Shown here: in pieces, positions 11,060 through 21,545 of the stretch | Layout: each line of letters begins with the position of its first letter | Numbering within the stretch: position 1 is the stretch's first letter | Assembly (NCBI GenBank): GCA_037157565.1 | Contig: JAZHRO010000063.1 | Span: 151,020,501 to 151,084,500, forward strand | Direction: 5' to 3' | Source: Thalassia testudinum | Taxonomy: Eukaryota; Streptophyta; Magnoliopsida; Alismatales; Hydrocharitaceae | Length of the DNA stretch: 64,000 nucleotides | Position numbers and translations under genes: made by a program | Notes under the pieces: generated by a model | What the model saw: only the letters and a program-made list of their open reading frames with translations | What the model was told of the DNA's origin: nothing | Database searches by the model: none

Positions 11060-14000
11060 CGTATGTGCCAGCAGAGGAGCGCGATCCTCGTGATTTGAAT
11101 CGCGTAGGCCGCCTGATCCTCAGCCGTGCAATGCGAATCCAACGGTTGAGGCTCTCCCCACATTGTGCTAGCTGCAATGGCTCCACCTCACGCCAGTGGA
11201 GGCGAGTGAAGGCTCTAGTAACACCCTCGGTGGGTCTTCAGTGATGTTTTAAATGTTGGTGAAGACCCGTGCACGCAAAACACTTCTCTTCCACCACTAT
11301 ATAAACCCCATGACTCCTTCCCTTCCAAAGCATCTCTACCTTTGCTACACCCACCTACTCTAGAGCTCTAGAAACCCATCAAAGCTCCCAAGAGCTCATT
11401 CCCAAGCTCCAAATGCCCCTACTAGTGTAGCGATCCCTTTCCCCACCAAATATTCCTCCTTCGTCTCACCACCTTCATAGGGAGCCTTGGAGTCGTCCTC
11501 TCACCTCCATTCCGGTAGAAGATCACCTCCACCTCCTCATCTCCGTTTCATGCCTTGGCGAAGCATTCCTCTATCCGGCATCCTCCGACATCTCATCCCT
11601 GTCGTTTAGCCTCTGACCTCCTCCATCCAAGTTGCCTCCGAGCACCATCGTCTCGCCGAATAGCCGATTCGGGAGATTTCTTCTCACCCCTATCTCTTTT
11701 ATATTTTCTTAGCATCACATTGAGATTTATCAAATTTGTTCTTTCCATTTTATGAAGTTACCTTGCTTGTCTCTTGATTACAAAAACACAAAAAAATAAC
11801 AAAATCCTAAAATCCCTTAAAGAAACAACACGAAGCACAGATTTCAATGAAAACAAACGTTGCCCCCGATGTTTGACCCAGGACTCCCTTGGAGTTTCGA
11901 TAAAAAATCTTATTTGATAATGTATTTTGCGACTGTAGTGACGGGTTTCTCCTAACCCGAACTTTCCTTCACCAAAACACGTTGATCAGCCACCTTCATC
12001 ATTGCCAACATCCCCATCGTCCTCACTTCTCTCAACTACATCCACGGCACAATGTGAAAATTACGACACATCCTTTTCAGTTCTATCTTAAGTAAGTGAA
12101 AATCGATCTATCATTGCTGGAGTACCTGTTCATAAAGAAGAAATACTTTCAGGGATCTTATCACAAAATTTTGGGGACCCATTTGTGATAAAAGTCTCAT
12201 TCCTAGGGATTAATTTGCGATTCTGCCTAATTGGTTAATGATTGGATTCTATTAATGCATTTCTAGTGCTTTTATTGCATTATTATGTTCAAACACTATT
12301 GTTAGAGATTGTTTAGTGTTCAGTCTCAATATTACTTGGGCATTTTTTCTAATTGAGCATTAAAACAAAACAAAATTGTTAAACTTGTTTGACATTTATT
12401 CTTGCACCTAATCCTGAATTTTACCTTTTTATTTTGCAAACCACGGTGTGATTATGAACTTATTAGATTTTAGAGAACTCAACACTAATACAAGTTCATT
12501 AAACTTGCTTGTAAATAATTAAATAGTGATAGTTACGCTTTACTTTTACTCCCAGAGATGACCTCAGAATACTTTTGTTTCGAGTAATATAAATTTCAAA
12601 TGTTAACTCCACTTTTATCATCTATACCACGATGTGCATTTTGAAATTCGATTAAAGTAACTTAACATTTCACAATCCAAAGTCTTTAAATAGATGGCTT
12701 TAAAAAATTGACTCATCTCTATAACTGAATCGACCATTGGATTAGGCAATACTCCATGAATAACTAGCGAAAATAAGAACTGCATGCAAACATGTGAATT
12801 ATGCCTTTGCAACCCATTGATTTTCTTTTGAACTTCATTAATACAACGTGAAAGCTATGAAGAATACCCATCTGAGACTTGAATTTCCTTTAAAATGGAG
12901 AATATCCTATCCCTCTAACGTTGATTAAGACTGTACATTGCTCATGGAAATTTTTCTCCTTCAGTGACATGCAGCTCAGGACGAATACCTAATTTCTTCA
13001 TCTCATTTCTCGTTCTGAACATGTCTTTCTGATTATCCGTTAAGTTCAGCATGTTTAAGATGTTGTCCATGATATTTTTCTCAATATGTACCACATTAAA
13101 GATTATGACATATTGTAAGATCTTTCCAATATGGAAGCTATATGAAGAAGATACTCTTCCTTTTAGAACCTGAGTCCTTTAAAGATGTTAGATCTTTCTT
13201 AAATGGATGACCAAGTTGTACGTTGGCAATCTTTGGCAATTTAGCAAACACTTTGTACCCTGACAACCTAATGGACTTTGTGCTCAACTTTTTTCTCGAG
13301 TTCCTACTTGAACACCAACAAGCTTTACCATCAAACCTATCCTTGAATTGTGATGTTCGCCATCTGTGTATAATGGGAAGAAATTTGCGGTGCCCTAAAT
13401 AAAAAAATTTGTTACGTTCAAGCAAACGCAAGTGATGCGTATCCTCCATATATACCGAACAGGCGAACTTCCCCTTGGTACTCAATCCAGACAAGTTTGC
13501 ATGTGTTGGGAAGTCATTAATAGTCCACAATAGTGTTTCTTACAATTGAAAAAATTCTTTCTTATGTGCATCGTATGTGTGAACACTGTAGTGCCATAAT
13601 TGCTTCAGTTCATCAACCAACGGTTGTAAATAAATATCGACTGCATTTCTTGGTTGCTTTGGTCCTGGGATAAGAAGTGTCAGTATCATAAGTGAGGATC
13701 GCGTACAAAGCTAGGGAGGTAAATTGTAAGTAACCATCACAACTGGCCAAATTGAGTACGAAGAGTACATGTTCTTGAAATGATTAAAGCCATCACTTGC
13801 AAGACCTAATCTAACATTACGTGAATCCCCTACAAATGATAAATGTGTCTTGTTGAAATTTTTTTACTCTTTCTGAAAAAAATACACCCATCTCGTAACT
13901 TGTTCTCCTGATGCGACGTCATCCACATTGCGGTTCTAGTAGATATGAACAGCCGTTGTAATCTTAGAATTAATGAAAAGTATTAGAAAACCTTCCCAGC

Positions 14001-14457
14001 TTGTTTCTTATCTCCTCTATATCTTTCCTAACCACATTTTGGACATGAAGTTAAAGTAGTGTACTCATTCCTATATAACACACAATCATTCAGACATGCA
14101 TGAATCTTCTCGCAATTCATACCAAGGACTCGAATCTACTTCTTTACCTCATACCAAGATTCTGAAAAACCATCAGGATTATTCAACAACTCCCGTATGA
14201 ATTGAAGCCCTCCAACACTAATTTCGCTATTACTCTATTCATAATTTTCATCTGAAATAATTTTAAAAGGAAAGATAACCTACTCATGTAACTGATTCTA
14301 GAAGCAATAGGATCCTCTGGTGCCTTCATTACATCATAAAACTAAATACATCCTCTTAATGTTTCTTCCTAATTCCCAATCTCAGGATCTGTCGCACTCA
14401 TCTCATTAAGGATCTCATCAATCCGATCACCCTCGGCATCATCATTAGACTCATTAA

Positions 14458-15770
14458 TGTAGGATCTGTAATGCACAAGCACACTAGAAGGGGGGATGAA
14501 TAATGTAGTAGATAAAAGTTTGCAGGAATAACAAACCACAAAAACACATAAGATATATAGTGGTTCCCCTCACTTGGGTACTCCACTACCTAAGCCTCCC
14601 GACTTAGGATTTTTAACCCGATTCCCTCAACCTGGACGGAATCAAATTACTAATGACCTGAGGTAATTAACGGGTTACCTCAACCCAATTACAAGATATC
14701 AAAAAAAAATAAAGATACAGGTGTAAGCAAGATGTAAATAAAAGCTTACAACAAATTCCTAAGTCTCCAACAAGTATATTGTTTAATAAGAGTATATAAA
14801 TTAATCTAACGAGAATACTAAGGCATAAACGAATGATTGAACAATAAAGAACACGATCGCCTTTGATGACTTGCTGCAAATCGAGAGAGGCCTTGAGAAG
14901 AATGCAACAAATCAAGCTCCTTTGTAGCTAGAAAAATTGAGAATTGGAGGTGTAGGCAAGGATAGTATTTTTGGCTTCTTAGTTGTGTGCAAAAGACATT
15001 CAAAGAGTACTTATATAAGCCACTAAACACCTCTCCTATGAATACTAGTCGTTAGGGGCAATTTGGGAAGATTAGAGATAGGTTTAATTGCAAAATAGCC
15101 ATTCAGACTGGTCACAACGGTTAGTTGGTACCGGTACTAAACTTTTGGTATCGGTACTGACTGCCTACAGTCAGCCCAACTGAGTCACTAGGTACCGGTA
15201 CTACTGATAAGTACTGGTACCTGTGACTCACAGATTTGGGTCCTGTGACCTACATGTATTGGTACTCATGATGAGTACCTGTACTTGTAAGGTTCAGGAA
15301 CTACATCAGTCTACAAGCTGTGAGCACCTTGTACCGGTACTTATGATCAGTATCGGTACTTGTTCGCAGTTTGGGACTAAAAATCCAAACCTATGCCAAG
15401 TACCAAGAATGAATTTAAGTCAATTTTTAGAGTTATCCCATCTACTCTATACGACTTTATTTTGAAAGAATCGAATTTGAGTTTTGAAATGAATGAATGA
15501 ACGATATTTTGAACCCTAATTATCTCTCCTTTGATTTTAACTCCTAAATTATGTTTTACTTGTTAGGAGACATTCAAAGACTCTAAAATACAATGAATAC
15601 AACAAAAATTATAATCTTCTTCCTTCATATGCTATTTTGTCCCTTCAATGCTATCTTGTTGCTTGCATCCATAGATTCTTTTGTCTTGTAATACTTCATA
15701 AACACATTAGATTTTAAAATGATTTTGTTAACACCAAAACACAGAAAAGAGGTGGAACTAGGTTCCAACA
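14458..15770 (-). mobile_element. Solo LTR, Ty1/copia, SIRE-like, inverted
   Basis: Flanked by a perfect ATTAA duplication (14453-14457 and 15771-15775). On the minus strand it begins TGTTGGAACCTAGTTCC and soon reads TTTTGGTGTTAACAAAATC, then ends ...CAGATCCTACA. Length 1313 bp. It interrupts the CACTA transposase reading frame. The U3 half carries repeated GTACCGGTAC palindromes (separate entry). It is a different family from the copia LTR at 9354. Confidence 0.85.
15128..15385. repeat. GTACCGGTAC palindromes in a copia LTR
   Basis: Three exact copies of the 10-bp palindrome GTACCGGTAC (15130-15139, 15192-15201, 15331-15340), with decayed copies between them (GTATCGGTAC, GTACTGGTAC, GTATTGGTAC, GTACCTGTAC). 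They are spread over about 250 bases in the same part of the LTR where the other copia LTR carries CAGACGTCTG. Confidence 0.8.
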
Positions 15771-16151
15771 ATTAACTTCTATTGTATTCTCTATGTCATC
15801 CAACGTCGGTTCCTCCCCATGTGTAGTCCACTTCGTGTAATGCTACCACCAACCATTACTGATCACATGCTCGAACACTGTTTTCTATCCTGGATAAATC
15901 CATTAAAACACTTCCTACACAAATAGAAGATTTTCTCGAATTGTTCTCTCGTATGTATTGTTTCCTATCATCATGAAAGGCACAATCCAAGAATGAAATA
16001 ACTCTACTCTTATATTGAGTGTAATCCAAACTCCTCAAACCAATCCACCACTTGTCTGTGATAACCTAAATTTTACAGTAACTCGTAAGTTAGAAAGAAA
16101 TATAGGGATGATGTTTGTATTTTAATGAAGATTTTCACTTAATAGCTCATC

Positions 16152-16411
16152 CTTGAAGATTTGATTACAACATTACTTGTTACATGCAACTAGTGCCTGG
16201 AGAAATTTAGGTAACATCTCCCTGCACTTCTTCAGTATACCCCCCGAAACTAACCTTAACTAAATTCCTAATAACACCCAATTAAGGACGCTTTAAGAAC
16301 ATAACTAAAATTAGTCGGTATTCTAGACAAGTGCAAGAAGATTTAACAAATTTTCACCAAACACTAGTTACATGTAACAAATAATACCTAAGTTATAATC
16401 AAATCTTCAAG
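16152..16411. repeat. Long imperfect inverted repeat (fold-back)
   Basis: The left arm at 16152-16235 (CTTGAAGATTTGATTACAAC ... GTTACATGCAACTAGTG ... TGCACTTCTTC) pairs with the right arm at 16329-16411, with about 80-base arms and a spacer of about 93 bases. A second, shorter inverted repeat follows at 16463-16480 and 16519-16535 (TATGTTATAAGGACAAC with GTTGTTCGTATAACATA). It lies just upstream of the TnpD start, probably within the CACTA element. It could be a MITE-like insertion or a hairpin-RNA source; no flanking duplication was established. Confidence 0.6.
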
Positions 16412-16719
16412 AACATCCCTTAGTTCGAAATTTCTTCGAACAAAGGATGATCAAGACTTATGGTATGTTATAAGGACAACGTGATATACATGTAGGTGAG
16501 GTATACATACACTAACATGTTGTTCGTATAACATAATCATAAATCTCGAACAGGCGAGTATTTTGACACATTTATATCCCTCCCACAACCTATACCCTAA
16601 GGATCAGAGCTCCTATTGTTTGTCATTAAGTGCATCTAAATTTGTGTAAGTGTGTGTATTACAAAAGTTGATAATCAAACATTCAAGTTTTGAATTAAAT
16701 TTTTGTAAATAAACTTCAT

Positions 16720-17290
16720 CCACAAAAAACCTAAACCCTAAACATTAAACCCTACACTTAAACGTAAACACAAAACTCAAAACATTGAACTTTAAACTAA
16801 AAATTATAAAACCTAATCCCAAAATTGTAAACTTGAAACCCTAAAACTTACTCACAAAACCCTAAACTTAAAGCCCTAAAACCTAAACTTAAAATCCTAA
16901 ACTCAAAACCCTAAAAGCCAAACCCAAAACCTTAAACCCAAAACCAAAAACCCTAAACCCAAATCCAAAACCCAAAACCCTAAAACAAAATCCCTAAACC
17001 TAAAAACCTAAACGCTAAACACTAAACCCAAAAACCTAAATCCAAAACCCTAAACCCAAAACACTAAATACAAAACTGAAAACCTTATACCCAAGACCCT
17101 AAACTCTAAACCCAAAACTATAAAACTCGAGACTCTAAACTCAAAACACTAAAACCTAGTACCCTAAACTCTAAACCAAAAACTCATAAATCGGGAACCT
17201 TATACCTAAATCAAAGAGTCTAAACTCTAAACTTGAAATCCTAAATGCTAAAGTCAAACCTAATATCCTAGACCCTAAGCCTAGATGCTA
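16720..17290. repeat. Degenerate telomere-like (CCCTAAA-type) tract
   Basis: About 570 bases of loosely repeated CCCTAAA, CCCAAAA and ACCTAAA words, the plant telomere unit with many substitutions and length changes. Perfect tandem runs are absent, so this is an old interstitial tract or low-complexity sequence rather than a chromosome end. It lies 5' of the TnpD pseudogene. Confidence 0.65.
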
Positions 17291-17689
17291 ACCTAGCATC
17301 GAAAAATTTTCAGCAAATTTTCCCCTATAATATTACACATTTTCCATTTCTTGCATATATAATAAAACAAATAACGATATAAGTGGGCATACCCCCACAT
17401 TTAAATCAAATAATAAAAGTAATTAAACATGTGGTCACACCCAACATTTCACATATAAATCAAATAACTAGCTAATTAACAATTTTCATAAAAATTCCTA
17501 ACAAGCGACTAAATACAATCAATTACATGAAAATTTAATAAATTTAATTTCCATGCAAAGTAATTTATATCCATTTAATTAACATGAAAATTTAATTCCA
17601 TAACAATTTACATGCAAATTTATATTACAAACAATAGCAAATAAAATAGAATTGCATTACTATTAAAACATACAACTAATTTCAATTAA

Positions 17690-18260
17690 AGAAAAATGCA
17701 AGGAGGGGGAGGGGGAGGGCAAGGAAGGGGAGGAGAACATTTAAGGCCAGTGGAGGAGAGGGCATGGAGGGTTGGTGGAGGATGCAGTGGAGAGGGTGGG
17801 AGGGGGTAGTGGGGTCGGGTGGCAGTGGATGAGGTGCTGGCCAGTGGAGGAGGGGGCATGGAGGGTTGGTGGAGGAGGAGGTAGTGGAGAGGGGGTAGGA
17901 GGGGCAACGGAGGGAGGGAGGAAGTGGAGGAGGGTCAGTGGAGGAGGCGGTAGGGGTAGAGGAGGGCGCACAACGAGGGGTGGCGGGTGGCAGGTGGAGG
18001 GGAGGAGACGACGAGGGGGCAGAGGGGGAGGGGAGGGTAGAGGGGGCGAAGGGGGAGGAGGGGGGCGACGGAGGGAAGGAAGTAGTGCAGGAGGCGACGG
18101 GGGTAGGGGAGGGGGCGTAGTGGGGGTGGCGGGTAGCAGGTGGAGTGGAGTGGAGGAGGTGACGTTTTGTGGTCGGTGTTGACTGGTTGCACTAGGAGGA
18201 TGGCAATGGCGAGGTGCAGTGATCGGCGAAGGAGGAGCAAAGTTCAGGAGGAAGAGCAAA
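17690..18260. repeat. G-rich (GGA/GGT)n low-complexity tract
   Basis: More than 500 bases dominated by GGAGG, GGTGG and GGGGG words on the plus strand. They create long but meaningless proline-rich frames on the minus strand and glycine-rich frames on the plus strand. The stretch 17705-17730 (four G runs split by loops of 1, 1 and 7) fits the simple G-quadruplex pattern. Directly right of it, about 18330-18350, CACCAAAACCATTGCCG recalls CACTA subterminal repeats. Confidence 0.7.
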
Positions 18261-20495
18261 GAGTGAGGAAGAGAAAAACTGAGAGAGATCGGGTGAGCTC
18301 GCGATGGTTATCAAGCGACCTTATGGCAATGATTTTCACCAAAACCATTGCCGAATCAATTTTAAAATATTTTCGTTCCGTCATTCAATGACATCTTTAG
18401 CGAGGGTTTTATAGAATACAGTTCCCTAAACCCTCAAAATATCCTCGCGTTGACAAAGAGCATGACTTTTATTTTCGACATTCGGCAACAATCATAATGT
18501 AAATCATCTCCAAATGTCAAAATATTTACGATGCAAAGGAAGATTGCATCTTTTATTTTTGACTTGTGGTGATGATTCTAATTTACACTACATATCTAAG
18601 CATGTTGTATTTGAAGATAGTTTAATATATTCTATGGTATGTAATACGTATATATACTTGGTTTGAGGTCATGAGGTTCCTCATGGAGAGGTTCAAAATC
18701 TTGAGAGCATTGAGGATATATGTGAAACTAGAGGCGATTGAGTATTTTATAGAAGGATTTATTACTCTAAGCAATGGTTAAAACACAATAAGTTATTATT
18801 TGAATTGCATAGACAATTTGTGAATATCCTAGATTCTTCAAGTTAGAACATATGTTTATTGAATAAATGCATGTGTAAGTACAACATCTTTGACTATAGA
18901 AAAAATGACTGACTATGATTTCTTAGGAATTTCCTTGCCTACAAGTAAGATGATAGGTAAATGCCACATCCATGTACTTTATCCAATTAGCATGAATATC
19001 TATCTAAAATGTTTTTTTATATGTTTTCTCCAGTGCCTTTTGCTGCAATGCCAATTACTAAAATTAATTTCTTAAAACTTCAAAAAACAAGGCTTTTATG
19101 GTCAAAGAAGGACGACTATGTATTCATGAGATTTCTCATTGATTCATCTCTTTCACAGGATAAAGAAAACTATGGATTAACAAGATATGGCTTGACAATA
19201 ATTTCCTTAATTTTATATAACTATGCTGATGAATGGTTTGTGAGGTGTGTCCACTTAAATATAGTAGGTTGTACACTTATTATAGGTATTAGTGTAAAAC
19301 TTAATAATATAAGGGATATTCTGCTGAATTTTCATTAGATTGTTAACGTTAATAACTATAAACTTCTATAGTTAATCTTCCTCTCACGTAGGAAATGAAG
19401 TATATCAACTATACATTAATTCTAAATACAAAATCTTTTTGGTAATCAATGAAACAAAATGATGATTGCACTCAACATTTACACACAACACCCTCTTATT
19501 GGTGGGATTCAACATATGAATTCTACTCCTGCAACAAAACACAGGTCAAAAACTAGTTCTACGTAAGTATGGCATGTCAAGGCATAAATATAGTAGCTAC
19601 TGATGGGATATCTTTTAATTAAAAAATTAATTTGTCAAGCCAGGCTAAAATATTAAAAATAATACATGACCCTTCTTTCTTACAAATATAGGAAAATATA
19701 TAATTAAATAAGGAGATATACAAAAATATATTATGTGACATATTTTACAATATATGGACATGGTGTACTAGTGTAAAATAATTTTGTATCAGGGTAAAAA
19801 GATTCTAAGTGGATTTATATTGGTGTAAAATGGTTATGAGTGATTTTTGCATTTGTGTAAAATGGCTATGGAGAGATGTTGCACCAAATCATTTTACATT
19901 AGTGTAAAATCATTTTACACTAATGAAAAATTATTTTACATCATTGTAAAATAATTATAAGTGATTTTATACCGATGGAAAATAATTCTAGGTGATTTTA
20001 TAATAATATAAAATAATTTTATATTAATACAAAATTATTTACATTTCCTTATATTGTAAAACACATCAACTTTTATATTTTTATATGTCCATCCCAATTA
20101 AATTTATCAAAATATCTAATTAACATGCTCAGACTTCTTGAGGAACCAATTAATAGCATTGAATTACATGTAATAGTAGTAAGAAATTGGGTTGGCATGT
20201 TTAAAGATCTATGAATATAAAAGTATTTAACTTGCCACTAAACGATTTACATGGCACATGATATTCTTATTGGAGTAAGAATCCAATCAATGACAAATTG
20301 CTCATTATATACATCACAAGCAATAATACTCTATAAGTATGGTCTATAATAGAAGAAAAACTGCCGCCATTGCTTCATAATATCAACGTCAGAGTAAAGA
20401 TGATTTTGACATTTGTTTTGTCGACGTTAAAAGAGTAAACGCTGCCATACTCACGGTACATAAATTTAAACTATTTAAATAAACTTTCGATGTTG
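18261..20495. other. AT-rich stretch without recognisable genes
   Basis: No supported gene. Content: possible CACTA subterminal sequence up to about 18430, then AT-rich DNA with short random frames. At 19770-20040 a degenerate GTGTAAAATNATT word repeats on both strands; at 19898-19924 two such words meet head to head and form a perfect 13-bp inverted repeat with a 1-base centre. Confidence 0.5.
19770..20040. repeat. Degenerate GTGTAAAAT repeats with a 27-base perfect palindrome
   Basis: Words of the type GTGTAAAATNATTTT recur about ten times in both orientations. ATTAGTGTAAAAT (19898-19910) and ATTTTACACTAAT (19912-19924) are exact reverse complements around one C. It could be a scrap of a MITE or a small self-complementary expansion. 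Confidence 0.5.
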
Positions 20496-20827
20496 GAAGT
20501 TCAAAATTCAAAGGAAGTTGGCAGGTTATAATGTCAACATCCTCTCCAATGCTGCTAGGATGTTTCTCATTAAATATGTCCTCACTTCTATACCCATTTA
20601 TCTTCTCTTCATTCTTGAAGTCCCTAGATCTGTCATCAGAAAACTTAAGTCTCTCTTTGCCCATTTCTTTTGGGCCAACTTTGACTCTAGCCCTTTCCAT
20701 CATTGGATCTCTTGAAAAACTCTTTCTTTACCCAAGGATCTTTGCGGAACAAGTATTCATGATCTTCACTAGTTTAACAAGGCCCTCCGTATGAAGCTTG
20801 TCTAGAACTTTCTTTCTAAAGATTCCT
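20496..20827 (+). pseudogene. LINE (L1-type) reverse transcriptase, C-terminal scrap, left piece
   Basis: The frame from about 20518 reads LAGYNVNILSNAARMFLIKY, then VLTSIPIYLLFILEVPRSVI, a variant of the block found after the RT domain in plant L1 LINEs (an LSxAGRxxLIKSVLSSIPIY pattern followed by a run ending FFW). After the stop at 20713 the frame continues loosely (LSLPKDL...FNKALRMKL). The sequence is cut at 20827 by the family-G LTR and resumes at about 50624. It is a dead fragment. Confidence 0.6.
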
Positions 20828-20875
20828 TGAAACGACCCATCACCCTTTGGTCATTTAAAATGTTTGGGAAGTTTG

Positions 20876-21545
20876 CCAGACATCTGTCTAGATGTCTGGA
20901 AAGATCAACGGACGTCTGAGAATACCTTTTCTCTTCAGCGCGTACCGTAAGTACGCCATGTCTTCTCCCTTATCCGCGCTTCACCGCACCTTCCCCTGCG
21001 ACGTCACTCCACGCCACACCTTGGCCATACCCTTCCCCTCTCCTCCTCTCCCTTTATAAACCCTCTTCCTCCTCTTCTTCGTCTCACATCCACAGCCAAG
21101 AGAGAGAGAGCAGGGAGCCAGAGCGAGAGCGAACGGAGAGCGGAGAGCTGATCACGAGTCTGAGCGCGAGAGTGCTGCACTGTTCTGCTACAATGCCTAC
21201 GACGAGGGAAGCCAGAGTAGTTCCGCGGAAGTCATTTTTCCTTGGAATCAGACATCTGGACCGACATCTAGACGTCTTACCAGATGTCCGAAGGTAGAGT
21301 GAGACATCTGGTAGAGATCTACTTTCCGTATTTCTTCTCTGCCAGAGTCCTGACAGTGTACGTATATATGTCAGAAGTTGGAAGGCGGACCAAGGTAGTT
21401 TCAGACTTTCGGGAGCACCTCTAGATGTCTGATGGAACCCTTGGACGTCAGCATTGCATTCTAGACGTCCGATAGGGGCGCCCCGAGAGAGGTATGCCTG
21501 AGAGTTGATTTAAGACGTTTGGGATCTTTCCCAGACGTCTGATTT
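20876..21545. repeat. AGACGTCTG-type palindromes in family-G LTR A
   Basis: About ten full or decayed copies of the AGACGTCTGG/AGACATCTGG word lie on both sides of the TATA box (for example 20878, 20888, 20911, 21248, 21299, 21530). They are the same word as in the copia LTR at 9764-10290, although the two LTRs share no other sequence that I can see. Confidence 0.7.

Larger units (their letters stand above)
8474..11988 (+). mobile_element. Solo LTR of an Athila-like family, with a nested copia solo LTR
   Basis: Starts TGATAAACACG and ends GTTGATCA, flanked by a perfect GCCAC duplication (8469-8473 and 11989-11993). Its first bases resemble the LTR start of the young element at 29453 (TGATAAACAC... 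then ATGC), so it is probably a relative of that family. Without the nested copia LTR it is about 1.8 kb long. A TATA box (CTATATAAA, about 11298-11306) is followed by a C-rich leader, and an element-end motif (TGTTTGACCCAGGACTCC) lies near 11,870. No internal genes. Confidence 0.75.
1..12620 (+). mobile_element. Degenerate, probably non-autonomous LTR retrotransposon (3' part)
   Basis: Internal region and 3' LTR of an LTR element whose 5' LTR lies left of the window or is no longer recognisable. Reading rightwards it shows about 1.9 kb without usable frames, a broken unfamiliar ORF (about 1965-6237), a tail motif (TTGGGAGGCAACCCAAC near 6394-6410) that also follows the coding part of the two Athila-like elements in this window (near 36330 and 46880), a purine-rich tract at 7733-7747 and an LTR starting TGATAGATTC at 7748. 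No reverse transcriptase, RNase H or integrase motif is visible, so it was probably mobilised in trans. The right end is placed near 12.62 kb because CACTA transposase sequence starts there; the exact end is uncertain. Confidence 0.6.
7748..12620 (+). repeat. 3' LTR of the left element, interrupted by a nested solo LTR
   Basis: It starts TGATAGATTC after the polypurine tract. A TATA box (TATAAAAA, 8130-8137) is followed by a C-rich leader. The LTR is interrupted at 8474-11993 by a solo LTR with duplicated site GCCAC and resumes at 11994 with the same C-rich sequence. The U5 part carries a perfect 10-bp hairpin, TTATCACAAA (12158-12167) with TTTGTGATAA (12182-12191). Near 12,550 the text ATGACCTCAGAAT...CGAGTAATATAAATTTC resembles the ends of the Athila-like LTRs (about 24725 and 62625). 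The end is placed at about 12.6 kb from that resemblance only. Confidence 0.6.
12620..16060 (-). pseudogene. CACTA (En/Spm) transposase TnpD, broken
   Basis: On the minus strand, pieces of a plant CACTA TnpD transposase follow in the right order. The N-terminal transposase-associated domain is at about 16056-15856 (DKWWIGL...YTQYKSRVISFLDCAF). The central Transposase_21 region is at about 14450-13140, with YNLPP, LIPGPKQP, YLQPLVDELKQLW, WTINDFP..ANLSG.STKGK and LGHRKFLP. Next come HIEKNI and LGIRPELHV near 13090-12965, then a DUF4218-like part (12812-12618, with FLFSLVIHGVLP and FFKAIYLKTLD). Stops and frameshifts break the frame many times, and a copia solo LTR (14458-15770) separates the N-terminus from the rest. 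The product in live elements cuts DNA at the CACTA ends; this copy cannot be functional. Its terminal CACTA repeats were not found. Confidence 0.85.

Noticed and set aside
16720..17290. Chromosome end
   Set aside because: The CCCTAAA-like words are too degenerate and unique sequence continues on both sides.
17741..18259. Proline-rich 172-codon frame on the minus strand, with mirror Gly-rich frames on the plus strand
   Set aside because: It is a by-product of the GGA/GGT low-complexity tract, with several overlapping frames of equal quality and no domain or start context.
18300..18430. Terminal CACTA repeat of the transposase at 12.6-16 kb
   Set aside because: The region has words like CACCAAAACCATTGCCG, but no CACTA-type tip on either strand was found.
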